DNA of 64,000 nucleotides. Origin: an uncultured Polaribacter sp. (GTDB lineage Bacteria > Bacteroidota > Bacteroidia > Flavobacteriales > Flavobacteriaceae). The position numbers and the translations under genes are program-made. Within the stretch, counting starts at the first letter, position 1; every line of letters starts with the position of its first letter. The DNA lies in contig NZ_CANLXV010000013.1 in the NCBI RefSeq assembly GCF_947495205.1, forward strand, positions 34,802-98,801. The letters are read 5' to 3'. Positions 8,592 to 18,850 of the stretch are shown here, piece by piece. The notes beneath the pieces were generated by a model. That model was not told the DNA's origin and did not search any database. It saw only the letters and a list, made by a program, of their open reading frames with translations.

Positions 8592-10319
8592 TTACCAACC
8601 ACTGTTTTGTTCGATTGCTGGAAATTTAAAAACCTCATCATTTGGTATTGGCAAATAATTAGCGTGTGCTGGGTAATTTCTTGCCTCAACTGAAGGAATT
8701 TCTATATAACTATTTCCATCGAAAAAATTTCCTCTTATCGTTTCATTTAATGGCGCTTGCCATCTTCTTAAATCCCAAAATCTATGACCTTCAAAACTTA
8801 ATTCTAAACGTCTTTCATTTCTAATAAGTTGACGCATATCTTCTCGACTTGTAATTGAGTTTAAATATTCTGAAGGATTTGAAATCTCCGCTCTTACTCG
8901 TATTGCTTCAATAACTTGTTTTGCAGTTATACCATTTGCTGCTGGCGTATCTGGACCTAATAATTCATTCGCTGCTTCTGCAAAGATTAAAAACAATTCT
9001 GTGTATCTAAAATAAACATCAAAATGTCTTTGATCTACGGTTGTATTATCATTATTAATTCTAACATCTGGTCTTAATAACTTTTTTAAGTAATACCCAG
9101 TTGTTGTTGATCTTTCTGGGATAGAATCAAGTCTATCTATACCCCCACCAAAACCAGTGTTTATCGTTCCTCCTCCAAAAGAAGATGCATTAACTACCAC
9201 AAACTTCTGTAATCTTGGATCTCTATTTGAGAAAGGATTTTGAGGATCATAAGCCATTGACTCCTCTATTGGAGTACCATCTGCCATTGGAAAAGCATCT
9301 ACAAAATTTTGTGAAGGATTAATTTCTCCTCTACCATTTACAGAAGGTGGAAACATTCTTGCTTCAATAGAAGAATTAGGACCTTCAATATTTCCTCTAA
9401 AAATTGCTTCACTAACATTGCTTTCTGAAAGATAAAACTCCAAACCATTTGGGTTTAAACCTCCTAAACCACCGTTCAATTCTAAAACTTCAATTGCATT
9501 ATCTAAAGCAGTTTGATACAAAGCTTGATCATTTAAATAAGCAGGACTTGCTGCAAATAAAGCAACTCTTGCTTTTAATGCTTTTACAATTCTACCTGTA
9601 ATTCGTAAATTATAACGAGAACCGTTAGCTACATCATATTGTAAGAATCTATCTCCAGTAAAGTCTGCGTAGATAGGGTCTAAATTACTTTCACTTAAAC
9701 CATAATCTGTTGGTAATAAAGTTAAAGCTTCATCAAAATCGTTTAAGATGGCATCTACAGTTTCTCTAAACGGTAATCTTGGTGTATTAAAGTCCCCATC
9801 AGATGCTATAAACTCTGTAAAATATGGAACACCCAATAACTCCCCAGAAGTACCTACACCTGCATGGGCTTGTAGCACATAAAAGTGATGTAAAGCTCTT
9901 AAAGCAAGTGCCTCTCCTTTTAATCTTTTGTTAAACAAATCACTAATTACTTCGTCTCTGTTCCAAACAATTTCACCAGCATTTACAATTTCTAAAAATC
10001 TGTTTAAAAAGAAAACGTTTTGGTAATTATTCCAACGTGAAGTAGGATTAAATTGTGCATTTAACTCTCCAAGTGCCATACGTTTAAAACCATTATTCAA
10101 CTGATTATTAACAGCATCATCTGTTGCTGCCTCAGTAAAAGAATATTGATCTACTAAACGAGAGTAACCCTGTAAAAGTAAACCTTCTGCAGATTCTGGA
10201 TCACCACTTACATACTCAAAATCTAGCCTATTTTCATCAATAGGTTCGAAGAAGTTTTCACAAGCCACTAAGCAAGTAAAAAACAACGTAGCTAACAAAT
10301 ATTTTGTATAATTTTTCAT
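8592..10319 (-). CDS. susD: SusD-like outer-membrane lipoprotein (second pair)
   Basis: A 575-residue RagB/SusD family protein. The signal peptide ends in the lipobox CLVAC with Cys at about residue 20. TPR-like helices follow, and the C-terminal part carries the family pattern IRNERRLELSFEGHRFWDLRRW near residues 500-522, ending in NYLPIPNDEVFKFPAIEQNSGW. It acts as the lid over the partner SusC barrel and captures oligosaccharides. It lies 27 bases after susC2 and should be paired with it. Ligand specificity is inferred only from the locus. Confidence 0.92.
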   Translation of the reverse strand: MKNYTKYLLATLFFTCLVACENFFEPIDENRLDFEYVSGDPESAEGLLLQGYSRLVDQYSFTEAATDDAVNNQLNNGFKRMALGELNAQFNPTSRWNNYQNVFFLNRFLEIVNAGEIVWNRDEVISDLFNKRLKGEALALRALHHFYVLQAHAGVGTSGELLGVPYFTEFIASDGDFNTPRLPFRETVDAILNDFDEALTLLPTDYGLSESNLDPIYADFTGDRFLQYDVANGSRYNLRITGRIVKALKARVALFAASPAYLNDQALYQTALDNAIEVLELNGGLGGLNPNGLEFYLSESNVSEAIFRGNIEGPNSSIEARMFPPSVNGRGEINPSQNFVDAFPMADGTPIEESMAYDPQNPFSNRDPRLQKFVVVNASSFGGGTINTGFGGGIDRLDSIPERSTTTGYYLKKLLRPDVRINNDNTTVDQRHFDVYFRYTELFLIFAEAANELLGPDTPAANGITAKQVIEAIRVRAEISNPSEYLNSITSREDMRQLIRNERRLELSFEGHRFWDLRRWQAPLNETIRGNFFDGNSYIEIPSVEARNYPAHANYLPIPNDEVFKFPAIEQNSGW

Positions 10320-10346
10320 TCTATTTATCTATATTTTCTATTTGTA

Positions 10347-13300
10347 TTAAAATGATATTCTCGCTCCAAATGTGTACGCTTTCGTCTGAGGAATTCCTCC
10401 AATATTTAATTGACGAATTTCTCTGTTTTTAGAGATTTCTAAAATATTGTTTCCTTGAAAGTTTAAACTAAAATCTTTTGCTCCTATAGATTTACAAACA
10501 TTATCTGCAAATTCATAAGTTAATTGAATACGGTTAAGTCTAAAGAAACTATTGTCGTACAACCAAAACGTTGAATTTCTAAAGTTATTTTGGTTGGCTA
10601 CAGAAGACAATCTTGGAAACGTAGCTGTATTAGCAGTTTCTGGTGTCCAACGCCCTAAAACAACCTCAGAATATTTATCGTTACCATCTACTCTAAAGTA
10701 GTTATTTGATCTATTTGCAACAGCTCCGTTTTGTGCAGTTCCTAATAAAAATAAATTGAAATTTTTATACTTCATATTTAAATTTAAACCGTAAGTCCAA
10801 GGACTACTTCCCTGCCCTATTGCTACTTGATCATCATTATCAATAATATTATCATCGTTCTGATCTCTATATTTTATATCACCTGGTTGTACAGCACCAA
10901 AATTAGGTACAGGAAGGTCACTATTTAAAATAAAATTACCTTCTACATCTTGTGTAAAGTCGGCTGCTGAATAGAACCCTTGATCTTCCAAACCAAATAT
11001 TGTAGATAATTCTGTACCCACTCTATTTTGATAATCAAACTCATTAATCTCAGATCTCTTTAATGCCTCTGTTTGACTGTATAAAACATTTGCTCCAACT
11101 GCTATAGAAAAATCTTTAAAAGATTTATTGAAATTTGCACCCAATTCAAAACCTGTAAACAAATTACTATTAAAGTTATCTCTAGGTCTAAATGTATTGT
11201 AGAAAGAAGGATATTCAGCATTTAAGAATCCTAATTGCTTATCTAACTCAGATCTAAAGTAATTAAAATCTAAGAAAAGAGAATTCATAACTAGTGCTTC
11301 AAAACCAAAATTCAAATCAATTCTATCTTCGTAAGTTGTATTAGGATTTGCTCCTTGTGTAATATTTTGTCTTCTGTTAGAACTACGGTCATCATCCCAT
11401 GTAAAAGTAGATCCTCTTGTAAAATTCTCTTGGTACAAAAAGTATCCATCAATACCAGCATCAGATTTTATAATACCACCTGTAGCTTTTACTTTTAAAT
11501 AGTTGATGAATTTATTATCCTTTAAAAATGGCTCTTCACTTAAAATGTAAGCAAGACCTACAGTTGGTGAGAAACCACCTCTATTACCTTCTGGTAATTT
11601 AATAGAATGCACGTAAGCACCACTAAAATCTGCAAAAAATTTCTTCTTAAAGTCATAAGTTGCTTGAAAACCTATATGCGCATCTTTGTCTGTTTGTAAA
11701 ACATTATTACTTTTTTGAGTGTTGTAATATGCTAATAATGTAGAATTAATAGAATGGTTTTGTGCGAATGTTTTTTTGTAATTTAATAAACCATAAAAAG
11801 CCAATCTCGAAACAAAATCATTTGTACTAACTCGTTCTATCTGATCTCTTTCATTTACACCAAACTCAGTTAATCCTACGATCTTATCGTTTTCCCATTC
11901 TGGTTCGTATACAATATAATCATTTTGTACAAATTCTCTGAAAGAATCGAAAAAGTCGAAACTTAGGTACGTCTTTGCAGTTAAACCTTCTGCAATCATT
12001 GATAAATCAAAGTTAATTGTATTATTAAACTGTGTTACACGGAATATATTTTCTTGAGTACCACCAGCAATTGCTTCAGCAACTGGAGTATTATTTTGAA
12101 ATTGTTGTGTACCCCCTAATAAGAAACCATCAAAAGATTGTGCAGCACCTAGAATATCAATTAGATTAGAACCTGGTCTTGCATTAACATCAAGCAAGCT
12201 TATTGGTAATAAAGGAGCATAATCATTTGGTCTAAATGAAGTACCTGCATTTAATAAACTAGAAAATGCACTTTTATTTGAATCTAAAATAGCAATACCA
12301 TCAAGGCTACTTGTAATCCAATCATTTACTCTAAAATCTATATTACCTCTAACATTAAAACGGTTTCTTCCTTTATTCGCATCTGGACTAATATTTTCCC
12401 AAGATTCTTCTCTGTTCCAACCGGCGTTAACATAATATTGAGATTTTTCATTACCTCCAGAAAATTCAGTAATAACGTTAAACGTATTAATTAAAGGTTT
12501 TACAAATTCTTTAGAATAGAAATCTACATCTGGATACTGGAAAGGGTTGTTACCACTTCTTGTGTTTGCAATAAGATCATCTGAAAATTGAGCTGGTTGA
12601 CCATCATTATCTAAAGCCTCATTAAACAATTCCATATAATCTGCAGAACCTAAATAATTTGGAAGTTCTAAAGGTGTACGGAATCCAGTAATCACATTTA
12701 CATTAAATTCTTTTTGATTTACTTTACCACGTTTGGTATTAATTACAATAACACCATTTCTTCCTTGGCTCCCATATAAAGCTACGGCATTTGCATCTCT
12801 TAAAACGGTAATTTGTTCTACCTCCTCCATATTTAAGAAGTTAGGATTACGTCCAAAAACACCATCAATAACAAAAATAGCATTACCTAAACCTCTAACA
12901 TTTGAAGAACCTCTTACCCCTAACATTAATCCATTAATGTAATTTCTAACAAATTGTGTATTGTCAAAAGTAAGTCTGTCTGCTGGTCTGATACTAGAAA
13001 CAGCTCCAATAATTTCACGTCTGTTTTTTGTAGTTACGCCCATCTTAATTTCATCATCTTCAGATGCTAAAAACACAGACTTTTTTAACGTAATCTTATC
13101 AGTAATATTCGCAAAAGATACTAATACTGAATCGAATCCCTTTTTTTGAATAACTAAAGAACCATTATCTGATAATGCAATCTTAAATTTACCATTTAAA
13201 TTTGTAGAAGTTTGACTTCCCTTAGGACCAAAAACTGCTACGTTGTTTAAAGGCTTTCCTTGCTCATCTATCACAATAGAAGACACTTCCGTACCTTTTG

Positions 13301-13382
13301 ATTGTGCTGTTAACATATTACTAGAACATAACATAGTAATACAAACTAAAGCAAATAACCTATATATTTTATTTATTTTCAT
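10347..13382 (-). CDS. susC: SusC-like TonB-dependent transporter (second pair, atypical N-terminus)
   Basis: An outer-membrane TonB-dependent channel that imports glycan fragments. I choose the ATG at 13382 (MKINKIYRL, signal peptide ending in TAQ) over an in-frame ATG at 13427, which would overlap susD1 and add 15 polar residues before the signal peptide. This gives 1011 residues. A carboxypeptidase-regulatory-like domain (IVIDEQGKPLNNVAVFG) is followed by a plug with GVRGSSNVRGLGNAIFVIDG and VLRDANAVALYGSQGRNG, then the barrel, ending in AYTFGARISF. The plug's N-terminus (MGVTTKNRREIIGAVSSIRP) departs from the usual VVGYGTQ-type TonB-box region seen in susC1, so the pair may handle a different ligand. 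Confidence 0.9.
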   Translation of the reverse strand: MKINKIYRLFALVCITMLCSSNMLTAQSKGTEVSSIVIDEQGKPLNNVAVFGPKGSQTSTNLNGKFKIALSDNGSLVIQKKGFDSVLVSFANITDKITLKKSVFLASEDDEIKMGVTTKNRREIIGAVSSIRPADRLTFDNTQFVRNYINGLMLGVRGSSNVRGLGNAIFVIDGVFGRNPNFLNMEEVEQITVLRDANAVALYGSQGRNGVIVINTKRGKVNQKEFNVNVITGFRTPLELPNYLGSADYMELFNEALDNDGQPAQFSDDLIANTRSGNNPFQYPDVDFYSKEFVKPLINTFNVITEFSGGNEKSQYYVNAGWNREESWENISPDANKGRNRFNVRGNIDFRVNDWITSSLDGIAILDSNKSAFSSLLNAGTSFRPNDYAPLLPISLLDVNARPGSNLIDILGAAQSFDGFLLGGTQQFQNNTPVAEAIAGGTQENIFRVTQFNNTINFDLSMIAEGLTAKTYLSFDFFDSFREFVQNDYIVYEPEWENDKIVGLTEFGVNERDQIERVSTNDFVSRLAFYGLLNYKKTFAQNHSINSTLLAYYNTQKSNNVLQTDKDAHIGFQATYDFKKKFFADFSGAYVHSIKLPEGNRGGFSPTVGLAYILSEEPFLKDNKFINYLKVKATGGIIKSDAGIDGYFLYQENFTRGSTFTWDDDRSSNRRQNITQGANPNTTYEDRIDLNFGFEALVMNSLFLDFNYFRSELDKQLGFLNAEYPSFYNTFRPRDNFNSNLFTGFELGANFNKSFKDFSIAVGANVLYSQTEALKRSEINEFDYQNRVGTELSTIFGLEDQGFYSAADFTQDVEGNFILNSDLPVPNFGAVQPGDIKYRDQNDDNIIDNDDQVAIGQGSSPWTYGLNLNMKYKNFNLFLLGTAQNGAVANRSNNYFRVDGNDKYSEVVLGRWTPETANTATFPRLSSVANQNNFRNSTFWLYDNSFFRLNRIQLTYEFADNVCKSIGAKDFSLNFQGNNILEISKNREIRQLNIGGIPQTKAYTFGARISF

Positions 13383-13420
13383 TGTTTTCTCTTTAATATT
13401 TTTAGAAGAATTTTTTAAGC

Positions 13421-15283
13421 TTACCAACCCGGGTTTTGAGGGAAGCCTTCATAAAATTGAGTTTGATTTGCTTCAAATGGTAACCAATATTGTTTTGGGT
13501 ATTCACAAACCCTAGTTGTTAATACACTTTCTCTAAAGAAAGTATAGCTTCTATCAAAATCTAAAGCTGTTTTAACCTTATACTTATCTAAATGCGCTAC
13601 ACCCCATCTTCTAATATCTACCCATCTATGTGCTTCTAAAGACAATTCAATTGCTCTTTGTCTTCTAATTTCATCCATAAACTTATTATTGTCGTTTACA
13701 ATATCTTCATGAACATTTTGTACATTTACTCTTGCACGAATTTCATTAATAATTTGCTCTGCCGTCTTAGGATAAGATGCTGGAGCCGTTCTTGCACCTT
13801 GCGCCACATGCAAAGCCTCAGCATACATTAAATAAACATCTGTTACTCTCATGTGGTAACGTCTACCATTAAATTGGTTAAACAAACCATTTGAATTTGT
13901 ACCAAGATCACCATTATCATCAATAGGTAAAAACTTTTTGTGTAAATAACCTGTAATTGATGAGTTATTTGACCTGTGACGACCTGGTCTACCAGCACCA
14001 TTATCTGAAAAAAGTTGAAAATTACTAGAGGCATTAATTCTGTCTCCATCAACAATTATCCATTTGTAAAAACGTGGATCTCTATTGTCAAATGGTCTTA
14101 AAGGATTATAAGTAGGTTCTCCAAAAGCACCACTTAAATCTTCCTCTATAGATAAACCATTTGCCATACCAAAGTTATTCTGTATGTAGTTATGCGTGAT
14201 ATTGCTTACTGCACCACCACCTATACCATGTATAGATCTTGGTATACCCGTAACCATAAAACGTCTATTTTCTACAATATTACCTCCTGGTGAACCAAAT
14301 ACCATTTCTCTTGCTCCTGGAGAAATACCAGGCCACATGTTACCATTTGGCGTCTTCCAAAAAACAGCATCATAATTTTCTGCTGATGCAAAATCGTAAA
14401 ATCCTTGATCTACCAGTTTTAAAAATTCAGCAAAAGCATCTGTTGCCATTTGTGCTAATTCAACATCGTATTGGTATGTGTTAATACCTGGTTGATTGTT
14501 AAAGAACATCAACGGACTTGCCGCCAATAACAAATTTTTACCTTGAAATGCATACGCTGTTCCCTTTGTAATTCTAGCTTGATTGTTTCCTACCGTTCTT
14601 TGACCGTAAGTTTCGTTATCCCAATTTAAAGGAAGTAACTCTATAGCTCTTTTGTAATCTTCGTTAACAGAAAGTGCTGCTTCTCTATATGTTTCTGGCC
14701 TTGGAATAGTAATTTCTCCAGAAAAAACTTCTTGAATATGAGGAAAACGTCCCCAGAATTTCATGATTTCATTGTGAAAAAACGCTCTAAAGAAATAAGC
14801 CTGACCTAAAATCACATCTCTTTCTGCTTGAGATAGGTTTACTAATAAATCTTCGTTTGCAATAACAAGATTTGCCTTACGAATACCATCCATACTTCCC
14901 CTCCAAACACGAGGTCTACCTCTAGCCGTTTGATGCGTTGTATTACCTAGGGTACCTCCAGTTCTTACATTTTTACCTAAATAACTTAAAGTGTTTCTAA
15001 ACCAAAAATCTAAAGTACCATTGTCTATTTGACCACTTGCTTTCCATGCTTGAGGATGATAAGAATCATCACCAAACATATAATCTTGAAACGTATGACC
15101 TGCAGTACCATAATCTACTACTAAAGCGTACATTTCTTCTACGAAACCCTGTGTGTTCTCAAAATTTTCGAATACATCCTCCACAGAAACCTCTACTTCA
15201 GGTGCGATATCTAAATAATCCTCACAAGAGAATGTAAATAAGAACCCGAATGATATAACTACTATTTTTAAATATTTTTTCAT
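13421..15283 (-). CDS. susD: SusD-like outer-membrane lipoprotein (first pair)
   Basis: A 620-residue RagB/SusD family lipoprotein. The signal peptide ends LFTFSC with the lipidated Cys at 20. The N-terminal SusD motif (EDYLDIAPEVEVSVEDVFEN) is followed by TPR-like helices, and the C-terminal family pattern RRQRAIELSLEAHRWVDIRRW lies near residues 545-565. The end is YWLPFEANQTQFYEGFPQNPGW. It begins 13 bases after susC1 and forms the surface capture lid for it. It is the longer of the two SusD proteins in the operon. Confidence 0.93.
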   Translation of the reverse strand: MKKYLKIVVISFGFLFTFSCEDYLDIAPEVEVSVEDVFENFENTQGFVEEMYALVVDYGTAGHTFQDYMFGDDSYHPQAWKASGQIDNGTLDFWFRNTLSYLGKNVRTGGTLGNTTHQTARGRPRVWRGSMDGIRKANLVIANEDLLVNLSQAERDVILGQAYFFRAFFHNEIMKFWGRFPHIQEVFSGEITIPRPETYREAALSVNEDYKRAIELLPLNWDNETYGQRTVGNNQARITKGTAYAFQGKNLLLAASPLMFFNNQPGINTYQYDVELAQMATDAFAEFLKLVDQGFYDFASAENYDAVFWKTPNGNMWPGISPGAREMVFGSPGGNIVENRRFMVTGIPRSIHGIGGGAVSNITHNYIQNNFGMANGLSIEEDLSGAFGEPTYNPLRPFDNRDPRFYKWIIVDGDRINASSNFQLFSDNGAGRPGRHRSNNSSITGYLHKKFLPIDDNGDLGTNSNGLFNQFNGRRYHMRVTDVYLMYAEALHVAQGARTAPASYPKTAEQIINEIRARVNVQNVHEDIVNDNNKFMDEIRRQRAIELSLEAHRWVDIRRWGVAHLDKYKVKTALDFDRSYTFFRESVLTTRVCEYPKQYWLPFEANQTQFYEGFPQNPGW

Positions 15284-15296
15284 TGTTCGTTATTTT

Positions 15297-18200
15297 TTAA
15301 AAATTTAAATTAAAACCTAAATTAAACCTTCTTAGTGTAGGATAATCTCCCCTAAAACTAGAATCCGCTGTTATATTTCCATTAAATTCTCTATCATCTG
15401 GTAAATCTGTCCATAATAACAAGTTTGTACCATTTGCAAAAAAGTTTAAAGAACTTACCCCAAGATTCTTACAGATTTTCTTTGGAATTTTGTAAGAAAG
15501 TGAAACGTTTCTTAATCTTACTAAAGAAGCGTCAAAGAAATTTTGTCTTCCATTAACAGATCCTTGTGGCAAATTAAAGTCTGGCTGCACATTTGTTGCA
15601 GTAGGATTGTCTTTAGTCCAATAATTTAAGTCTTGTGTAAAGAACACATCCGTTTGATTATTAAAAGTTCTACTTGCAAAGTTTCTATTTGTATTTTGCG
15701 TTCCAGTAACTTGTGCAGAAAGACTCAATCCTTTGTAACGCATACCTAAAGTTGCATTCCAAGATCTTTGTGGTCTATTTGGGAATCCAAACGGCACATT
15801 ATCAAAATTACCATCGTAAGCACCACTTCCATCATAATCTATTAAATTGTAATAACCAATTCTAACTGATTCTTGTCCGTTTATTCTTGGCGTAGAACTG
15901 TACACATCATCCCAATTTGTAATTATTTCACCTGGAATACCAGATCTAGGTTGCCCAATTGTAAAACCTGCTGCTTTTTGATAATCTGGTCTCAAAGCAG
16001 GATCTTCTCTATTAATTACAACATCTTTTGCTTCCGTAAAAAAGAAATTACCAAATACATTTAAATCATTAGCAAAAGTATAATTTGCCTTTACTACAAG
16101 CTCGTAACCTCTTACTTCTGTTGCACCTAAATTAAAAGGTGGTGGCGCTGTACCAAACCATTCTGGTACTGCTCTTTGATTTTCTGGAATAAGTATGTTG
16201 TCTCTATTTTCTCCAAAATAATCAAATTCTAATGAAACTAAATTATTAAACAAACTAACTTCTGCAGCAATGTTATATTTTACGGCAGTCTCCCATTGAA
16301 GATTAGGATTACCTACTCTAGTTTCATTTAAAAACACATAAGAATCTCTACTACTATATTCATTTGGATTTAAGTAAGTTGTACCTCCTTGAGAAAAATT
16401 AGCTTGATATGCAAATCTACTTCCTCCTTGATCATCTCCAATTAAACCATAAGAACCTCTAAACTTTAACTTGTTTATCCATTCTACATCTTCCATGAAA
16501 GCTTCGTTAGAAACTGTCCACCCTGCACCAACTGCTGGAAAGAAATCAAATCTAAAACCTGGCCCGAATTTTTCAGAACCGTTATAAGCACCACTTACAT
16601 CTAAGAAATATCTGCTATCATAATCATACGTTGCTCTTGCAACCCAATCTTCACGATGAATATCAAATTGCTGGTTACCTGTAGCAAACTCTCTACGTCT
16701 TACCAAAAATAAACCAGTAACATTATGAACATCTGCAAAGGTATTCACATAATTTAGAGAAAAATCATATAAAAAGTTACGATATCTACGCTGATTTCTT
16801 GAACCTTCATTACCATCTCGAATCTGAGCTGCACCTACAGTCCAAGGAAAAGGCACAAAAGCAAAATCGTTCACACCTTGTGGGCTTTCAAAAAATTCTA
16901 CACCATTTGAATCAAAAATACGGTAGACCACATTTTCTTGTCCATCTCCTCCTGGATCATTTAAGCTCTGAAGACTTGTAGACCTGCTATCTACAGATAC
17001 ACGACTTTCAAATCTTAATCCTTTTGTTAGAAAATCTAAATTCTGCTTTAAAATAACATCTGTATTAATTTCAAACGTTGTGAATCTATTGTAACCTGTA
17101 TTGGTTAAACTAACAATAGGATTTGTTAATCCAAAAAGATCTAATTCATCCCTTCCAAAAGTACCATCGTCATATACAGGTGTATATGCATTCGGAGCAA
17201 TTTCATAAATACCATTGGTTACTACATTTAAGTTGGCTGGAGCCTCTCTTGTACCTAAATAACCACCCAAATTTACAGAAACCTCTGTAGTCTTAGAAAT
17301 ATTAAAATCTATATTAGTTCTATAATTAAATCTATCGTATTTAAATTCACTTGAATACCCCTTACCATTATCATATCTAGAACCATCAAATATATCGTCA
17401 ACAGTTTGGTATGCTAAACTACCAAAATATTTCGCATTATCACCACCACCACGTACAGATAAATTTACTCTGTAATCTTGAGCAAAATCTTTTAAAGTTT
17501 CTTCTCTCCAATCAATATTAGGATACAAAGGATCATTTGGCACTAAATAACGTTCAGCAACACCTAAAGGGCGATAAGCATCCCAAGATCCTGGCACATA
17601 TGGCAATTCTCTTAAAATTGCTGAATTTGCCTCTAAAATTGCATCATAAGAATCTAACTTTTGCGGTAACTTAGAAATTGTTTTTATAGCTGTATTAAAA
17701 TTTAAAGATAACTGCGCTTTACCTTTTTTACCTCTTTTTGTAGTAATTAATATTACACCGTTTGCACCCTGAACACCAAAAACTGCTGTTGCAGAAGCAT
17801 CTTTAAGAACTGAAACGTTTTCAATATCATTAAAATCTATATCTGTGATTGTTCTTGGCACACCATCTACAAGTATTAATGGTTGTCCACCACCATTCCA
17901 AGAAGCTTGACCACGAATAAAAATTTGCACATCTGATTGACCTGGTATACCACTACCCTGAATAGCAGTTACCCCTGGCAAGTTACCTTGTAAGGCTTCC
18001 TCTACATTAGTTATACCTCCTGCAGCGGTCTGTAAATCAGCACCTTTAATTTGGGTAATTGCACCAACCACACTTTCTTTCTTTTGTGTACCATAACCAA
18101 CAATTACAATTTCCTCTAAACTTTCAGATTCTATCTTCATGCTAACGTTAATGGTAGTTTTACCATTAACAGGTACTTCAACAGTTTTATATCCTAAATA

Positions 18201-18452
18201 AGAGAATACTAAAATCTTTTGGCCAGCAGTTAAACTAATTGAGTATTTACCATCAAAATCTGTTGATGTTCCTCTAGTAGTTCCTTTTTGTATTACACTT
18301 ACACCTGGTAAAGTTATACCATCAACATCTTTAACAATACCAGTAATTTTATCCTGGGCCTGTATATTAAAAGATATGAAACCCGAAAACAGGAGAAAAA
18401 GCCCTAGCTTTAAACCTAATAGTGGATTTCTTTTTTTTAAATTTTGTTTCAT
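15297..18452 (-). CDS. susC: SusC-like TonB-dependent transporter (first pair)
   Basis: A 1051-residue outer-membrane importer. A signal peptide ending in NIQAQ precedes a carboxypeptidase-regulatory-like domain (ITGIVKDVDGITLPGVSVIQ). Next come the TonB-box region EEIVIVGYGTQKKESVVGAI, the plug (LQGNLPGVTAIQGSGIPGQ, ILVDGVPR, VLKDASATAVFGVQGANG) and a 22-strand barrel ending in FNLGFNLNF. It is the first gene of the uptake operon and is preceded by one of the best copies of the shared operator. It should import ulvan oligosaccharides with SusD1. Confidence 0.94.
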   Translation of the reverse strand: MKQNLKKRNPLLGLKLGLFLLFSGFISFNIQAQDKITGIVKDVDGITLPGVSVIQKGTTRGTSTDFDGKYSISLTAGQKILVFSYLGYKTVEVPVNGKTTINVSMKIESESLEEIVIVGYGTQKKESVVGAITQIKGADLQTAAGGITNVEEALQGNLPGVTAIQGSGIPGQSDVQIFIRGQASWNGGGQPLILVDGVPRTITDIDFNDIENVSVLKDASATAVFGVQGANGVILITTKRGKKGKAQLSLNFNTAIKTISKLPQKLDSYDAILEANSAILRELPYVPGSWDAYRPLGVAERYLVPNDPLYPNIDWREETLKDFAQDYRVNLSVRGGGDNAKYFGSLAYQTVDDIFDGSRYDNGKGYSSEFKYDRFNYRTNIDFNISKTTEVSVNLGGYLGTREAPANLNVVTNGIYEIAPNAYTPVYDDGTFGRDELDLFGLTNPIVSLTNTGYNRFTTFEINTDVILKQNLDFLTKGLRFESRVSVDSRSTSLQSLNDPGGDGQENVVYRIFDSNGVEFFESPQGVNDFAFVPFPWTVGAAQIRDGNEGSRNQRRYRNFLYDFSLNYVNTFADVHNVTGLFLVRRREFATGNQQFDIHREDWVARATYDYDSRYFLDVSGAYNGSEKFGPGFRFDFFPAVGAGWTVSNEAFMEDVEWINKLKFRGSYGLIGDDQGGSRFAYQANFSQGGTTYLNPNEYSSRDSYVFLNETRVGNPNLQWETAVKYNIAAEVSLFNNLVSLEFDYFGENRDNILIPENQRAVPEWFGTAPPPFNLGATEVRGYELVVKANYTFANDLNVFGNFFFTEAKDVVINREDPALRPDYQKAAGFTIGQPRSGIPGEIITNWDDVYSSTPRINGQESVRIGYYNLIDYDGSGAYDGNFDNVPFGFPNRPQRSWNATLGMRYKGLSLSAQVTGTQNTNRNFASRTFNNQTDVFFTQDLNYWTKDNPTATNVQPDFNLPQGSVNGRQNFFDASLVRLRNVSLSYKIPKKICKNLGVSSLNFFANGTNLLLWTDLPDDREFNGNITADSSFRGDYPTLRRFNLGFNLNF

Positions 18453-18850
18453 GTTTACAATAAATTATTTTTTGGATTAACTATTATGTTAAGAGTATCT
18501 TAAAAACATAACACAATATTACAAACAAGAGACTTTTCCTGTATCCTGTACTGTACTGAAAATATGTATTATTTTACCCTTTTTGTATATAAATTTAATT
18601 CATTTTGCTTTTGATTTGTTTTTTCAACTCAAAAACCTCCTCTAATTCAGTTCTTTAAGCGTTGAACACAATTATACAAATCGATTGAAAAAAAATTCTA
18701 ATTTTCATACACCTGGAAAATAATGGCAATGAAAGATAAAAAGATATTTGTTAAAATATAAGAAATTTAACATTTTTTTCCACTTTGAAGTAATAATATT
18801 AGAAGAAAAATAAGGATTTACCAACATTAAAACAAAGAAAACAGTGAAGA
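18453..18850. other. Intergenic region upstream of susC1
   Basis: It holds the susC1 leader, the -7 box and the operator up to 18562. From 18563 to 18850 the sequence is AT-rich with no open frame, hairpin or repeat I would defend. A terminator for the permease gene ending at 18851 is not evident. Confidence 0.6.
18514..18562 (-). promoter_or_regulatory. Shared operator plus -7 box, susC1
   Basis: ATCCTGTACTGTACTGAAAA (18543-18562, plus strand) lies 21 bp from CAATATTA at 18514-18521. The latter reads TAATATTG on the minus strand, one mismatch from TAnnTTTG. This is the copy closest to the consensus of the five sites. The leader to the ATG at 18452 is about 55 nt. The position, directly upstream of or overlapping -33, suits an activator. 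Confidence 0.75.

Noticed and set aside
13383-13427. Upstream start of susC2 at 13427
   Set aside because: It would overlap susD1 and place 15 polar residues before an otherwise normal signal peptide; the ATG at 13382 fits better.
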